A stretch of DNA of 64,000 nt from Diplonema papillatum (GCA_030068145.1 JAPJBO010000215.1:62001-126000); one strand, 5' to 3'; positions 9,364 through 20,528 are shown, numbered from the stretch's first letter. Program-made: numbers and translations. The notes: a model not told the origin generated them from the letters alone.

Positions 9364-9530
9364 TGAGCCGGTCCGTCCCTATCTCTTGAAACTGCATCGA
9401 AGTGCCTGCCGCTGTTTATCACAGTGAATCACGGTCCACCACGGTCTATCAGGTCCATCCCTAGTCCCTAGAGCTGCGAATTGCCCGGTGCTGTATTCTT
9501 CGGTCTATCACAAGAGGGGATGGACCGGCT
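9364..9530 (+). mobile_element. GAGCCGGTCC MITE, copy 1
   Basis: The left end TGAGCCGGTCCGTCCCTATC and right end GATGGACCGGCT are inverted. The internal sequence, including CGGTGCTGTATTCTTCGGTC, matches copies at 16625-16802 and 31424-31734. This copy has lost the last two bases of the right end. No protein is encoded. The superfamily is uncertain. Copy 3 suggests a 5 bp target duplication. Confidence 0.75.
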
Positions 9531-9606
9531 GCGCACCAAAGGTCATACTACTTCCCCCCCAAAATGGGGCTGGGTGTCCCAGGTTTTACCCGGTTGGGCA
9601 TTTCTT

Positions 9607-9815
9607 TTTTACATAAGCGCCAGCTTGAAAGGAAATGCTCGACGATGATGCCCGACAAAGAACAGAAGGGATCCAAAGTGCTGTAACTACCGAACCACGT
9701 GTTGAACGGGCGTGAGGTCATGCGGGTCTACCCCTACACGACAAATCACACAAACACAACAGGTCAAAAGTCCTGAGTGAGAAAACAACTCACGGTGGTG
9801 TAAGCGAAGAACAAA
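9607..9815 (-). repeat. 293 bp dispersed element, reverse-strand partial copy
   Basis: Reverse complement of the right two thirds of the 26814-27106 copy, beginning TTTTACATAAGCGCCAGC. It lies downstream of exon 3 of the minus-strand gene 9962-13185, presumably in its next intron or 3' flank. Confidence 0.75.
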
Positions 9816-9961
9816 GGTTTGCGACTTTGCGTACTTCGCGGAATATCACGACCCTGGTGCTTGCCCGCGCCTTGGGGTGCTCAATACTCAGCTCGACCCT
9901 TAGATGCCGCTGTCGTAGGAGGTAGCAGGACCACCACTGGTGCAGTCACACAGGTGACTAC

Positions 9962-12900
9962 CCTCAGCCGCTCTTCAGCTTCCCTCAGCTTATCCTCGCG
10001 CTCTTTAAGAGACCGCTCGAGCTCCTCCATCTTCTTCCCCCGTTCCAGAAGCTCATCCCCGTTTCTCGCCTGCGCCTTCGGGGGCAAGTTTTTTCTGCCC
10101 TGCGGGTCAGTGGCGCCAAAAAACCGGAAAGGGAGAAGGTGTGTGTTTGGGTGTTCACCTATATTGTTGGGAGAATAAGACCAAGCGAAAAACGACTGCG
10201 TGTTTTTTTCTCACCGGATAATAGAATCCCCACTCCTATGCTTGTGTCTGTCACTCTCGTCCTCCGCTCCTGCTCTGCTATCCGCGCGCCGTATAGTTGG
10301 AGTAAAAGGTGAAGCCAGTAAGCTGTTGAACTTGCTGCTGACCACATGAAGTGGTGCCACGGAAACTCCGAAGAAAAATGAAGCAAGTGGGAAGGGAGGG
10401 AGGGGAAGCAAGCTACTTTGTTTCTCTGGACGGATTGGGAGCGGCAAACCTGTTCGTTCGGATTATTATTAGTCTTCAAAGAAACAAGTTTCTTTTCCTA
10501 CAAAAAAAAAAGAACCTGGTTGAGTTGGACTTCGACCGCTTGCTCACCGTGGCGGTGGTGGGGGCCGATGCGGTGCGGTGGTAGTTGGCGGTCGCGCTCT
10601 GCACCCGCCCCCGCACGTCGGGCGCCAGCTGCTGCGGCACCGTGTGCTTGCGCTGGTACGCGGGCGACGTCGAAGCCGCCGCCGCCGCCGGCTCTCGCTG
10701 GGCCGCAGCCGGGCTCCTGCTCTCAATCGAGCCCTTGTCGATCCAAGGCACGGGGCCCTTCCGGCCGTCTTTCGTCACCCACTGCTCGCCGTCGTTGTCG
10801 ATGCTGATGCCCTCCACCCGCAGCTGATCGCGGTACGACTGGAGCACGGAAGCCGATGCTTCGGCGCGAGCGATCGCGTATCTGTGTGCGTGAGGGGGTG
10901 CAACCTCAGTATCCTATCCTCTGACGCCAGTGAGTGTCAGACTAACAAAGGGGGGCCCCTTTCAACGGCAGCCGGAAGACAGGCTGAAGACAAGCCAAAG
11001 GCAGGCCAAAAAAGGCAAGCCAAGAAAAGGCAAGCCAAAAAAGCAAGGCGAAGGTAAGCTAAAAGACATTATGGTGGTACCCCAATGGTGAGTACAGAAG
11101 TTTGATAGAAGTTGTATGGAGTAGGGGGTGTCACTTTTTAGGGTGAAGTCCCTTGTATGGACACCTGGACACCTGATTTTTGAAAAGGTCCCTTGTATGG
11201 ACACCTGATTTTTGAAAAGGTCCCTTGTATGGACACCTGATTTTTGAAAAGGTCCCTTGTATGGACACCTGATTTTCGAAAAGGTCCCTTGTATGGACAC
11301 CTGATTTTGGCCTTCGCCATGTGCTCCGCTGAGGCCGACAACACCGACCTGCACGCGCTGCTCGCCAGCGCGCAGAGCCGAAACCATAATGACGTACGTG
11401 AAGCGGTATGCGCATCCTCTTCTCGACTGACACCAAGCAAGCTAAAGGCAAGCTAAGGGCAAGGCGAGCAAAAGAAAAGACACGCAAAAGCAAGGCAAGC
11501 CAAAGGCAAGCCAAAGGCAAGCCAAAGGCAAGCCAAAGGCACGCCAAAGGCAAGCCAAAGGCAAGCCAAAGGCAAGCCAAAGGCAAGCCAAGGGCAAGCC
11601 AAAGGCAAGCCAAAGGCAAGCCAAAGGCAAGCCAAAGGCAAGCCAAAGGCAAGCCAAAGGCAAGCCAAAGGCAAGCCAAAGGCAAGCCAAAGGCAAGCCA
11701 AAGGCAAGCCAAAGGCAAGCCAAAGGCAAGCCAAAGGCAAGCCAAAGGCAAGCCAAAGGCAAGCCAAAGGCAAGCCAAAGGCAAGCCAAAGGCAAGCCAA
11801 AGGCAAGCCAAAGGCAAGCCAAAGGCAAGCCAAAGGCAAGCCAAAGGCAAGCCAAAGGCAAGCCAAAGGCAAGCCAAAGGCAAGCCAAAGGCAAGCCAAA
11901 GGCAAGCCAAAGGCAAGCCAAAGGCAAGCCAAAGGCAAGCCAAAGGCAAGCCAAAGGCAAGCCAAAGGCAAGCCAAAGGCAAGCCAAAGGCAAGCCAAAG
12001 GCAAGCCAAAGGCAAGCCAAAGGCAAGCCAAAGGCAAGCCAAAGGCAAGCCAAAGGCAAGCCAAAGGCAAGCCAAAGGCAAGCCAAAGGCAAGCCAAAGG
12101 CAAGCCAAAGGCAAGCCAAAGGCAAGCCAAAGGCAAGCCAAAGGCAAGCCAAAGGCAAGCCAAAGGCAAGCCAAAGGCAAGCCAAAGGCAAGCCAAAGGC
12201 AAGCCAAAGGCAAGCCAAAGGCAAGCCAAAGGCAAGCCAAAGGCAAGCCAAAGACAAGCCAAAGGCAAGCTAAAGGCAAGCTAAAGGCAAGCAAAAAGAC
12301 AGGCAAAGACAAACTAAAAAATTGCGCATACCGCTTCACGTACGTCATTATGGTTTCGGTCGGGAGCTGGCACCGCGGAAGCTCGCCGGCGCGGCTCTGC
12401 GCGTTGGCCAGCAGCGCGTGCAGGTCGGTGTTGTCGGCCTTCGGCGACGCGCGGATGTCGAAGTTGAACTTGACGCCCGAGTTGCGGAACGTCTCCTCGA
12501 GCCCCGCGAGGCTGCCGCGGAACCCGGTCTTCGCCATGTGCAGCGGCACGCCCGTCACTGGCAGCCCCGGCCCGGTGATGTAGAGCACCCGCGATGCCTG
12601 GTTGACGACCGCCGCCGTCACCCTTCCGACCTTCTGCCGCGCGCGTTGCATGGCCACCGTCACGACGCCCCAGGCAACGCCTTCGAACAGCAGCTTTTCG
12701 GAGTGCCCGTCCCCTCCCCGCACCGTGACCACGCACGACGGCACGTACTGCGCCCGCCCCGGCGACGCCGGAGAAGACTTTTTGAGGCTTGCGTTGTCGT
12801 CGTTGCTGTTGATGTTGCCGCTGCTGCTGTTGTGGTTGTTGTTGTTGTTGTTGTTGTTGTTGATGCTGGCGGACGGAGGCGTCGAAACGTGGGTCAGCGA

Positions 12901-13185
12901 AGGGGACCCCGGGCTCCGCAGCGGGGTGTTTGGCGACGTTTTGGACTCGCCGGAACGCCCGTCAGGCAGCTGGAACGCTACCGGCAGCCGGTGGCCCTTC
13001 CGCGATGTCGTCAAACTCGACGAAGGCGACGGCAGCGCTTCCGGCGACCTCGAAACCACGTCCGGAACGTTCCTCGCCTTGTACTCCGCCCAGCTTTTCT
13101 GCCCGACCGATTCAACGGAGAACGTCCTCACCACCGGCGACTTCAGCCCCATCGCCCCGTCTCCGGGCGTGCCGAGGGCGCTCAT
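9962..13185 (-). CDS. Multi-exon gene, unknown function, ending in a coiled coil
   Basis: Three exons join in phase. Exon 1 is 13185-12344 (ATG at 13185, donor GTACGTG after ATGAC). Exon 2 is 10881-10548 (acceptor ACACAG, donor GTGAGC). Exon 3 is 10099-9962 (acceptor CCGCAG, donor GTAGTC). Together they give 438 residues. The N-terminus is Ser/Pro-rich with an Asn tract. A compact middle domain spans roughly residues 145-270 (VVTVRGGDGHSEKL, VLYITGPGLPV). Exon 2 is Ala/Ser-rich. Exon 3 is a strongly charged helix (ELERSLKEREDKLREAEERL) typical of coiled coils. The protein continues beyond exon 3 but I cannot place the next exon. Intron 1 (10882-12343) holds two satellites and an inverted piece of the gene. 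The family is not recognised. Confidence 0.7.
11149..11309. repeat. 32 bp tandem repeat in intron
   Basis: About five copies of a 32 bp unit (TCCCTTGTATGGACACCTGA followed by TTTTTGAAAAGG) start at 11149, 11189, 11221, 11253 and 11285. The first is separated by a partial duplicate. It lies in intron 1 of the 9962-13185 gene. Confidence 0.9.
11331..11413 (+). pseudogene. Inverted copy of the exon 1 / intron 1 boundary
   Basis: On the plus strand this reads ADNTDLHALLASAQSR, then CCGAAACCATAATGACGTAC, GTGAAGCGGTATGCGCA. It is the reverse complement of the end of exon 1 and the start of intron 1 (12322-12444), with about 28 bp of the exon missing in the middle. The 11 bp minisatellite lies between the two inverted copies. 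The pair could fold into a long stem. Confidence 0.8.
11494..12290. repeat. 11 bp minisatellite, about 72 copies, in intron
   Basis: The unit is CAAGCCAAAGG, almost perfectly repeated, with a few variants such as CACGCCAAAGG and CAAGCCAAGGG near the edges. Eleven is not a multiple of three, yet the unit holds no stop in most phases. This creates spurious ORFs of 270 to 700 codons on both strands. A degenerate relative of the unit is at 10978-11060. Confidence 0.95.
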
Positions 13186-13200
13186 GTCCCCACCCGCCGC

Positions 13201-13470
13201 CTCCCGACACGCCAACCACCGCGACTCCAACCGAACCCCCGCAGAAACACCAAGCAAAGCCTTGCGCAGCAAACCGTAACTGAAGCTGGCTTGGTTTTTC
13301 CCGCACGAAATCTACGAAGCTCGGGGGGCCCGCCGCCTCCCGACACGCCAACCACCGCGACTCCAACCGAACCCCCGCAGAAACACCAAGCAAAGCCTTG
13401 CGCAGCAAACCGTAGCTGAAGCTGATGGAGACCGGCTTGGTTTTTCCCGCACGAAATCTACGAAGCTGCG
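13201..13470. repeat. 136 bp tandem duplication upstream of a gene
   Basis: CTCCCGACACGCCAACCACC begins at 13201 and again at 13337, and the two copies share most of the following 130 bases. The duplicated stretch lies immediately upstream of the ATG at 13185, so it may include 5' untranslated or promoter sequence of the 9962-13185 gene. Confidence 0.8.
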
Positions 13471-13489
13471 GGGGAGCGGGGGGCCCTTT

Positions 13490-14215
13490 CTGCACCCAGG
13501 TCTTCGGTCCTTAGACCAGCAAGGGTGGATCGAGGGTGCGGTGGGAAGGGGGTGTCTCTGCCAAACAGCTTCGAGGCCCGACCTTGCCGTGTATGTAAAG
13601 GCTATGCACCCAACACCGTGTCACTGGCCCTTTCTGCTCTCAGGTCTTCGCGCCCTTGGACCAGTAAGGGTGGATGGAGGTGTGGCGGCGGGGGAAGCGT
13701 GCCTCTGCCAACTCTTAAGCAGCCGCCGGTCTGTCGGCGCAACACACCGACTCAAACCGCAGCCGCAGAGAGTTGTCTCCCCCCTCCCTCGATTCTCCTA
13801 CCCCAGGACGGGCGCCACCTTGGGCAGGCAGCGCAGCGAGCCCTGTGCCGACGTGTTCCGAATTATCCCGGGCTGTTTTTTTCCGCAGGGCGGGGCGCCG
13901 AACTTTGCTGGGGGGATGTCAGCCACGCACAACTGGCAGCGCAGTCGGTGTTAGGTGGCCGACCCGAATACGGGCAGGTCGAAGCTTCCCTCCCTCTCGG
14001 GCTTCTCCTGCTGCAACGTTCGAAAGGCACCCGTCCCAAAGGTTCCCCTGCGAGCTCGTGTACACGTCAGCCTTCGAAATAGCCACAGACTCCTGCCCCC
14101 TCGCCCGCCTTCGGCCTGGGGCTTGACGCCCACTCAGCAAGGGGTAGTGGAGGTAATATTGCGCGAGGTTCTTCTTTTGTTTGCCTGGGTCCACCGGTGT
14201 GTGTGAGGGCGCATT
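13490..14215. other. No convincing gene; two diverged direct repeats
   Basis: CAGGTCTTCGGTCCTTAGAC at 13498 and a related copy at 13640 (CAGGTCTTCGCGCCCTTGGA) mark two diverged repeats. The rest has open frames in several phases but no recognisable motif, and the peptide compositions look non-coding. Confidence 0.45.
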
Positions 14216-14219
14216 CTTT

Positions 14220-14329
14220 GTGTTAACAATGCATTGTTGGTACTAGAAATTAGTAGTTGGCAGCGTACTACATGACTCATAGCAAAGCAGGTGAGTTCCG
14301 CTAGTGCGCACAAACAAAAGAAAGCGCCA
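14220..14329 (-). repeat. Dispersed 110 bp repeat, copy 2
   Basis: Reverse complement of 489-598 with a few changes. It ends in AAAGCGCCA. It lies about 100 bp downstream of the short exon at 14430-14501, in what would be that gene's first intron. Confidence 0.7.
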
Positions 14330-14429
14330 TTGGTGTGGTCGGTATGGCCAGGGGGAACTACGGGGGAACAACGGGGAACTGACCTTGGGGTGTCTTTTTC
14401 TTGTAGTGGATTTTTCAAACGCCACGCAC

Positions 14430-14501
14430 TGGCGCCAAACCGGGAGCTTTGGAGTGAGCGAAACGGTTCCTCTTGCTTGGGCTTTCCACAGAAGCCGCCA
14501 T
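14430..14501 (-). CDS. Probable first coding exon, 24 codons, unknown gene
   Basis: ATG at 14501 is followed by MAASVESPSKRNRFAHSK and ends before a GTGCGTGG donor at 14429. The frame closes with a stop only a few codons past the donor, so splicing is required. A promoter-like block is directly upstream at 14512-14573. The next exon was not found in the repeats downstream. The call rests on the ATG, donor and upstream block together. Confidence 0.35.
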
Positions 14502-14511
14502 ACTTAATTTT

Positions 14512-14573
14512 TTTAGAGTTAAAGCGATTCGCTTGAGATTCCGGCATTGTAATGGTCTCCGGGGTGACCTTCG
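14512..14573 (-). promoter_or_regulatory. Promoter-like block upstream of the 14501 ATG
   Basis: The plus text TTTAGAGTTAAAGCGATTCG, CTTGAGATTCCGG and GTCTCCGGGGTGACCTTCG matches the recurrent block, but the TTTAAAA element is weakened to ATTACAAT here. It ends 10 bp before the ATG at 14501. Confidence 0.4.
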
Positions 14574-14574
14574 T

Positions 14575-16110
14575 TAAATGGGTTCGAGGAGCAAGTAAGA
14601 TTTTTCAAGCTTGATCGAGGATTCAGGGTTTTGGGGAATACACGCAACTCGCCAACGCTGAGAACTAGCAGTTGGAAGCGTTCTTCCCGCAACTTACGAA
14701 GCCAGGTGAAGCATTGGGGAAATCGCTTCCTCGACCTATTCTCAAACTTTAAATGGGCGTGAGCTCGGGGTTACTTCATTGAACCCTGACGTAGAATCCT
14801 GGTTCTAAGTGGGCCACTTCTGGTAAGCAGGACTGGCGACGCGGGATGAACCGAGAGCTGACTTAAGGTGTCCGAGTGATCGCTCATCAGATCCCACAAA
14901 GGGTGTCGGTTCATCTTGACAGCAGGACGGTGGCCATGGAAGTCGGCATCCGATAATGAGTGTGTAACAACTCACCTGCCGAATGCACCGGTCCCGAAAA
15001 TGGATGATGCTCAAGCGATCCACCCATAGTTGGCCGCGTACTGGTATCACAAAGCCAGGCGCGCGCAGGAGCCTCGATGGAGCGTGGATGAGGGCAGATC
15101 TTGGTTGTAGTAGCGAATATTCAATGGAGAACATTGAAGGCCGAAGTGGAGAAGGTTTCCGTGTCAACAGCAATTGGACATGGGTCAGTCGGTCCTAAGG
15201 CAAGGTGTAATTGCTCGCCTCAAAGCTGCCACTGACGAGCTTGCTCGGACGTTGGTCCACGCCGCAGTTCCCGCCGGCACGGCAAGTCGCAAAGGTTCCT
15301 TCGAGGTACCGTGCACTAGTATTGCGTATCGTATCTGCGGTAGTGGCAACACGTTTGCTTGTGTGTCTTTGTTGCCTCTTGCAAACTATTCGACTTGTTT
15401 TGGAGCGCGCTCTCTTTTCCTACGTGTCTCGTCATTTCCGGGGTTCTCTCGACCGTTTTTGAAACAAGTTCAAAACATGAAAGCGGCCCGAGGTTCGAAG
15501 GCGTTTTTGGACGTTTTTGAACCAACCCCAGCAGGCCACACCACCAGGCCTGAACTCGTTTTATTTTCTTGGTGTACTGAGGACCAGGGCATTAGCTTGG
15601 TCTTCGACCCATTTTCCGAACTTGGACCGCTTACGGCTTCTCCACTGGGTTTCCGCGGTTTCTGCGAGGGGGCTCACCTGCCAGTGTTGCATGTCTGCCT
15701 CCTCACCGGCCTCAACTCCCTCCATTGTGATCAGGGGTTAAGTTAGGATTTTCTTTTTAGCTCTATTCCCGGTTTTCCCGGTTTTTGCCTGTCAGCGCTG
15801 CACTGCGGTTCGGACGCGTTCCCGGCCCTCATTCGCATCCCCGGGGCCACGTTTCCGGCCTGCGGCGGCATCGGCCTTCGGCCGCGCCTCCTTGCCCTAC
15901 ACATGTACCCGCCATTTCACCAGCGATGCTGCAACGTGGTAACACCATGCCGCTGCGCCCAAGCGTGCCCGCTCAGTTGCAAAACAGAGAACGGGAGAAG
16001 CCTACAGGTGCAACAAGTAAACTGCAAGTCAGGGGAGGAAACAGCAGAGACCCAAACAGGGAGGTAGACGATGGCTTCGGAATCTTTGTTTACGTGTAGC
16101 AATACCGCTG
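14575..16110. other. No gene recognised; dispersed fragments
   Basis: The segment 15290-15440 (GCAAAGGTTCCTTCGAGGTA, CGTATCGTATCTGCGGTAG, GCGCGCTCTCTTTTCC) is shared with 4645-4700 and 7320-7410. Otherwise I see short overlapping frames and no domain or splice pattern. Confidence 0.45.
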
Positions 16111-16114
16111 GTCA

Positions 16115-16318
16115 TCAGATCCACCAGCTCTTTTCACAACTCTTTCTCAGGGTCATGGCGTGTTCTTGGGCAGCTTTGAGGTCTTCGAGAGACGTATATG
16201 CAAGCTTTCTTTCCCCAGAAGTAAAGGTCTCTACGTACGAGGAAAGAACGTCATTTGGAATGCCATCCGCGGTGCAGAATAGTAGTGCACTGCAGCAGTG
16301 CAGTGTAGTAGTGAACAA
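16115..16318 (-). CDS. Possible exon fragment, unknown
   Basis: The minus-strand frame contains VETFTSGERKLAYTSLEDLK followed by AAQEHAMTLRKSCEKSW, an amphipathic composition typical of real protein. Its beginning overlaps a GCAGCAGTGCAGTG-type short palindrome and looks non-coding. No start, stop context or partner exon can be fixed. Confidence 0.25.
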   Translation of the reverse strand: MFTTTLHCCSALLFCTADGIPNDVLSSYVETFTSGERKLAYTSLEDLKAAQEHAMTLRKSCEKSWWI

Positions 16319-16624
16319 GCCGGTTCCGGGCTGGGGCGAATTCCACTTTTTTTTTTTTTTTTTTCCAAAACCGGGTTTAGCCGAAAGCCGGTTTTGGAAA
16401 CCGGAAAACCGGCCCTAACTTAAACCCTGATTGTGATATGCAACAGCAGGATCTGCCAACCGGAATCCACGGTACTGCGGTATCTTGCACGCATAACATG
16501 AGTGGCCCTCTATTTAGTGGCCATCCAAGCGTTTACCATCGCTTGGGGGGAGGTGGTTGTGTTCCTGTCGCAGTCTTCGAGCCTCTGTTCTCGCGTCTCA
16601 ATTTCCCCCGCCCAGGCAGCCTTT

Positions 16625-16802
16625 TGAGCCGGTCCGTCCCTATCTCTTGAAACTGCATCGAAGTGCCTGCCGCTGTTTATCACAGTGAACCACGGTCCAC
16701 CACGGTCTATCAGGTCCATCCCTAGTCCCTAGAGCTGCATCGAATTGCCCGGTGCTGTATTCTTCGGTCTATCACGGTCTATCAAGGGGATGGACCGGCT
16801 CA
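16625..16802 (+). mobile_element. GAGCCGGTCC MITE, copy 2, complete
   Basis: This 178 bp copy has both ends: TGAGCCGGTCCGTCCCTATC at the left and GGGGATGGACCGGCTCA at the right. Internally it has CACGGTCCACCACGGTCTAT and CGGTCTATCACGGTCTATCA. GCCT is found on both sides if the ends are extended by T/A, but the duplication is not certain. Confidence 0.85.
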
Positions 16803-17051
16803 AGCCTGGATGAATCCTGTTGGGCTCGATGATGCCCGGTGGAACTCCGTAAACACGAACATCGCAATACTCAAAAGAGAGCCAAACCAAGAACTTTGTT
16901 TTTCTATAATTCCTTCCCCCTCGGGTTCCTGGGAAGAGAACAGAACAAGAACGGGCAAGAGCGTAGCTACCAATGCTGGAGTCGAAGTTTGCGCAGTGCA
17001 GGGAACGTGACAGTTAGACTTTGGCGGACAAAGTCCGGCATGGGGAGGGGA

Positions 17052-17244
17052 ATTGCAAGAACGTGCTTGGAATGGGTATGTGCTCAACACCGCACTGGTC
17101 CCGTCTGCGCCGTGTTTCGGTCCTTTACGCCACGGACACATAAGGCGGACCATCATCAGCGCGGGACCTGAGTGTCTGCAGTGCAGACTGCGGTGTGAGT
17201 CTGGTTTGTCAGGCGGCTGTTCGTAGCTCGTCACAGCCAGGACG
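17052..17244 (+). repeat. 190 bp dispersed repeat, copy 1
   Basis: It runs from ATTGCAAGAACGTGCTTGG to CTCGTCACAGCCAGGAC. It is almost identical to 18838-19026 and diverged at 19320-19570. Shared internal text includes CACGGACACATAAGGCGGAC. No coding content is evident. Confidence 0.8.
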
Positions 17245-17249
17245 ACATG

Positions 17250-18830
17250 GGGATCTCGGGCCTTATTTTTTATGGATTGCCGTGCCGCCATGTGTCCGCC
17301 ACCGGGATAAAAAGGTGGGAAAATGTTTCTTGGGTTTGAAGAACGCGTGGTGGCTTGCAGGGGGAGGGCAAGTGTCCGCCAAAGTCTAACTGGCACGTTC
17401 CGTGCAACAACCCTTTTCTTTATTCTTGCGAAACTGGAACAACATTCTCCTGATGCAGGAGGGAGTAGCCGACGGAGAACTCTCGTCTGAAGGCCTTCTC
17501 GGAACTGGCTGTCTGGCTGGGTCGGGAAGGCGAGCCACTGCACTGCAGCAGCCCTTGCTGCATTACTTCTGCGCGACTGCTGCACTACGGAGCTGGTCCC
17601 TCCGGCCAATGATGACTGTTTTGTTTCCAAACGAGGTTGGGTGTCTTTGGACCTTTTTTTGTGTTTCCGACGATCCGAATGGACGTACAGATTGGTGTCT
17701 TTCGACCTTTTGGATGCTTGTGAAGTTCAGCTTAGTGCGTGCTTGTGGTGATCGGTGGGGTTCCCAAAAGGAAAATGTTTCGTGTTATCGTATCTTCGAG
17801 CTAGACTTGATCTCGTGCATTAGCCAAGTGGCCCATTCTGTTGCTTTTCCGCTGGGCTCCTGATAGCGGACTCGCGCGCAAACAGACAGTATGACTGCTG
17901 TGTTGCGGGCTGCAAATTCATCCAATACTTGTCAATGGGTTCTCTTAGAGCAAGAAAGGGCTTTATGGTTACGGATTGTATATTTAGTGCATGCTTTCGT
18001 TATGGGTTATGGCTAGCCATATCCGGGACTGTTTGTGACCGACACCAAGTACATTCCTTCGTGGAGTGTAATCTTGGGCCCCCCACGTTCTACAAGTTGA
18101 GCAGGGGTTGCCTTGTAGCCCGTACCGGTCTGTTGTCCGCGTTTTTATGTATTTTCTCGTAGAGTAGTGCTTGGGTTTCGCGACACTTGCGGTGCTTCAC
18201 GTGGTGCGGGTTGCTTCCGCCCTAATATATCTTTCTTCGATGAGTCGTCCCACCAGTTTTTCCGGCGGGAAAAAGATACTGGGTATCGATCCTCTCAAGC
18301 TACCACACGACCCACTTAAAATGGGGTGGTATGTAGCATGTGAGTGTGAAACAATGCTATTACGGTGTGGAGGTGATTCTGCCTTGCTTTTGCATTCTGC
18401 AGCCATTATTTCAGCCTAAACGAGCATCCGACCAGGTTTATTTTGATGATGATTTCCCGAGCATTTTTTGGGACCACCTGAGTGGTAGGTTTCGAGCTTT
18501 GGGTTGCTGGAGGCCCCCCTTTTTCCGGCAAAAGAGGGGTCTGTCAGTGTCCTTACTTGGTGTACAAGGCGTGTACTCGGGAAGCACTAAACGCCAGAAA
18601 TCGCCAGTTTACCCTATTTTGGGGGTGTGGGAAGTACTTAGGTAAGTTCATGGGAAGTTAGGTTTTCTACCGTGGATCACGCCGTATATTATTGGCCAAG
18701 GGCTGCTGTCTTCGGCACTTGTTTGTTTGCAATTGCGCGGTTCACGTTGAAGAGGAACCTGGTCTCAGAGGACAAGGCTCGTAGCTCCTCGAAAACGCGT
18801 CTCCAGCAAGTCGCACACTCTCGCGGGAAA
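17250..18830. other. No gene recognised; dispersed repeat fragments
   Basis: At 17934-18130 are pieces also seen near 4320, 5220, 50100 and 50620: GGTTCTCTTAGAGCA, TTGGGCCCCCCACGTTCTAC, GAGCAGGGGTTGCC and TAGCCCGTACCGGTCT. The rest carries short frames without recognisable domains. Confidence 0.45.
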
Positions 18831-18837
18831 AGGGGGA

Positions 18838-19026
18838 TTGCAAGAACGTGCTTGGATGGGTATGTGCTCAACACCGCACTGGTCCCGCCTGCGCCGTGTT
18901 TCGGTCCTTTAAGCCACGGACACATAAGGCGGACCATCATCAGCGTGGAACCTGAGTGTCTACAGACAGGACAGCGGTGTGAGTCTGGTTTGTCAGGCGG
19001 CTGTTCGTAGCTCGTCACAGCCAGGA
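18838..19026 (+). repeat. 190 bp dispersed repeat, copy 2
   Basis: Direct repeat of 17052-17244, with a short indel (TTGGAATGGG versus TTGGATGGG) and about ten substitutions. It is followed by unrelated sequence. Confidence 0.8.
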
Positions 19027-19312
19027 CCACCCGTGCTACTAGAGCACAGGCGAATCCGTCACGGGGAGAAGGCCCCTACAACCGTGTCTGAGCGAGCAGT
19101 TAAAAAACTCAGGGCACTCGCCCTGATTGTGACTGCGACTCGCTAGGTAGCACTGACTTGTCTTCTTTTCAATCTGCAAAGTAAACTCCGCAGAACACAG
19201 TGGACATGGGGTTGCCGTGTGCAGCACGCAGTACCAAAAGGAAGAGTGCGAAGAAGTAATCCTGCGTGCTGAGGGCAGCACGTCGCGTTACGCGAAGTAC
19301 CCTACTGGAATG

Positions 19313-19570
19313 GGGGGGATTGCAAGAACGTGCTTTGAAAGGTTTTGCACTGAACAACACACTGGGTCCTGAATGGTTTTGCACTGAGCAACACACTGGT
19401 TCCTGAATGGTTTTGCACTGAACAACGCACTGGTTCCTGAATGGTTTTACACTGAACAACGCACTGGTCCTATCTATTTCGGTCCTTACAGCCGTGGACC
19501 CATAAGGCGGAGCATCGTCAACGGACCGTATGCGCACCTGAGTGTCTCCAGACAGGACATCGGTGAGTCT
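19313..19570 (+). repeat. Diverged 190 bp repeat expanded by an internal 34-35 bp tandem array
   Basis: It begins GGGATTGCAAGAACGTGCTT like the other copies. Its middle is expanded by four copies of a unit around GGTTTTGCACTGAACAACGC (19350-19470). It then resumes with CGGTCCTTACAGCCGTGGAC and CTGAGTGTCTCCAGACAGGA. Confidence 0.75.
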
Positions 19571-20160
19571 AGTCTTGTTGATAGCCCCATTCTAGCCCTA
19601 CTTGCGACTGCAACCTCACTAGAAGGCGCTGACGGTCGGAGCTGGATGCAACACCAAAAATCGAACACGCGGGGAGAGGCGGAAGGACGAGAGCGGCACA
19701 GCTTAAAAAAATGCTGATTCGAACGAGACAGGGTGAATGAGCCGCCGAATTCGCAAGCAAAACAAGTCGTTCTTTTTACAGGAAACTTTCGCCCTTGCGC
19801 GCGACTAAAGGCGCAAGGGTGGGGCACAAACAGCGAAAGCTGACGCCGACGCACTTAAGCGCGGGGTGGCAAGCAGTCCAAGAGGACCCCCTGGGCACAG
19901 AAGAAGGAGTGCTGCGGGCAATTTCTGGACAGGCGGGCGATAAGAGATGCTCCGTTCATCCAAGGGGCCGCTCGATATGCTGACTGACGAGGAAGGGTGC
20001 AGGGAGGCGGTGGGCCGCCGTTTCTACGCAATGCTGGTGCTGGCACCCCCGAAAACCGAAGTTACGAAGTACTCAAGACCTTCGCACAAACTACGCAGGA
20101 ACTACGCAAAACGGGGCAGGGCTGCATTGTCTTTCTCCACGCGGCACTATACGTGAACTC
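19571..20160. other. No gene recognised
   Basis: Only short overlapping frames occur. Just before the minisatellite (20160-20190) is CCAGCTTCTGAAGCTGGACT, a small palindrome related to the CTGAGGCTGGACT motif seen at 9107 and 36785. Confidence 0.4.
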
Positions 20161-20232
20161 CAGCTTTAACTCCAGCTTCTGAAGCTGGACTGGGAATGCA
20201 GCACCCCGCAACACCTACCCATATCCCCATCA

Positions 20233-20528
20233 GGTGGTATGTAGTGGTGGTATGTAGTGGTGGTATGTAGTGGTGGTATGTAGTGGTGGTATGTAGTGGT
20301 GGTATGTAGTGGTGGTATGTAGTGGTGGTATGTAGTGGTGGTATGTAGTGGTGGTATGTAGTGGTGGTATGTAGTGGTGGTATGTAGTGGTGGTATGTAG
20401 TGGTGGTATGTAGTGGTGGTATGTAGTGGTGGTATGTAGTGGTGGTATGTAGTGGTGGTATGTAGTGGTGGTATGTAGTGGTGGTATGTAGTGGTGGTAT
20501 GTAGTGGTGGTATGTAGTGGTGGTATGT
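20233..20528. repeat. 13 bp minisatellite, about 23 copies
   Basis: The unit TATGTAGTGGTGG is repeated almost without error. It gives spurious His/Thr/Tyr-rich frames on the minus strand. It is preceded by CATATCCCCATCAGGTGG and followed by TATCCACTCCACAGCG. Confidence 0.95.

Noticed and set aside
11408-12583. Lys/Gln/Ala repeat protein on the plus strand
   Set aside because: Translation of the 11 bp minisatellite in the plus direction; ends in antisense of exon 1.
11131-13272. A 713-codon minus-strand ORF across the 11 bp minisatellite
   Set aside because: Only the first part (before 12344) is coding. The rest is repeat-derived, and splice sites with matching phase skip it.
16800-17630. 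276-codon minus-strand ORF
   Set aside because: It runs through a dispersed repeat (17052-17244) and has no domain-like composition.
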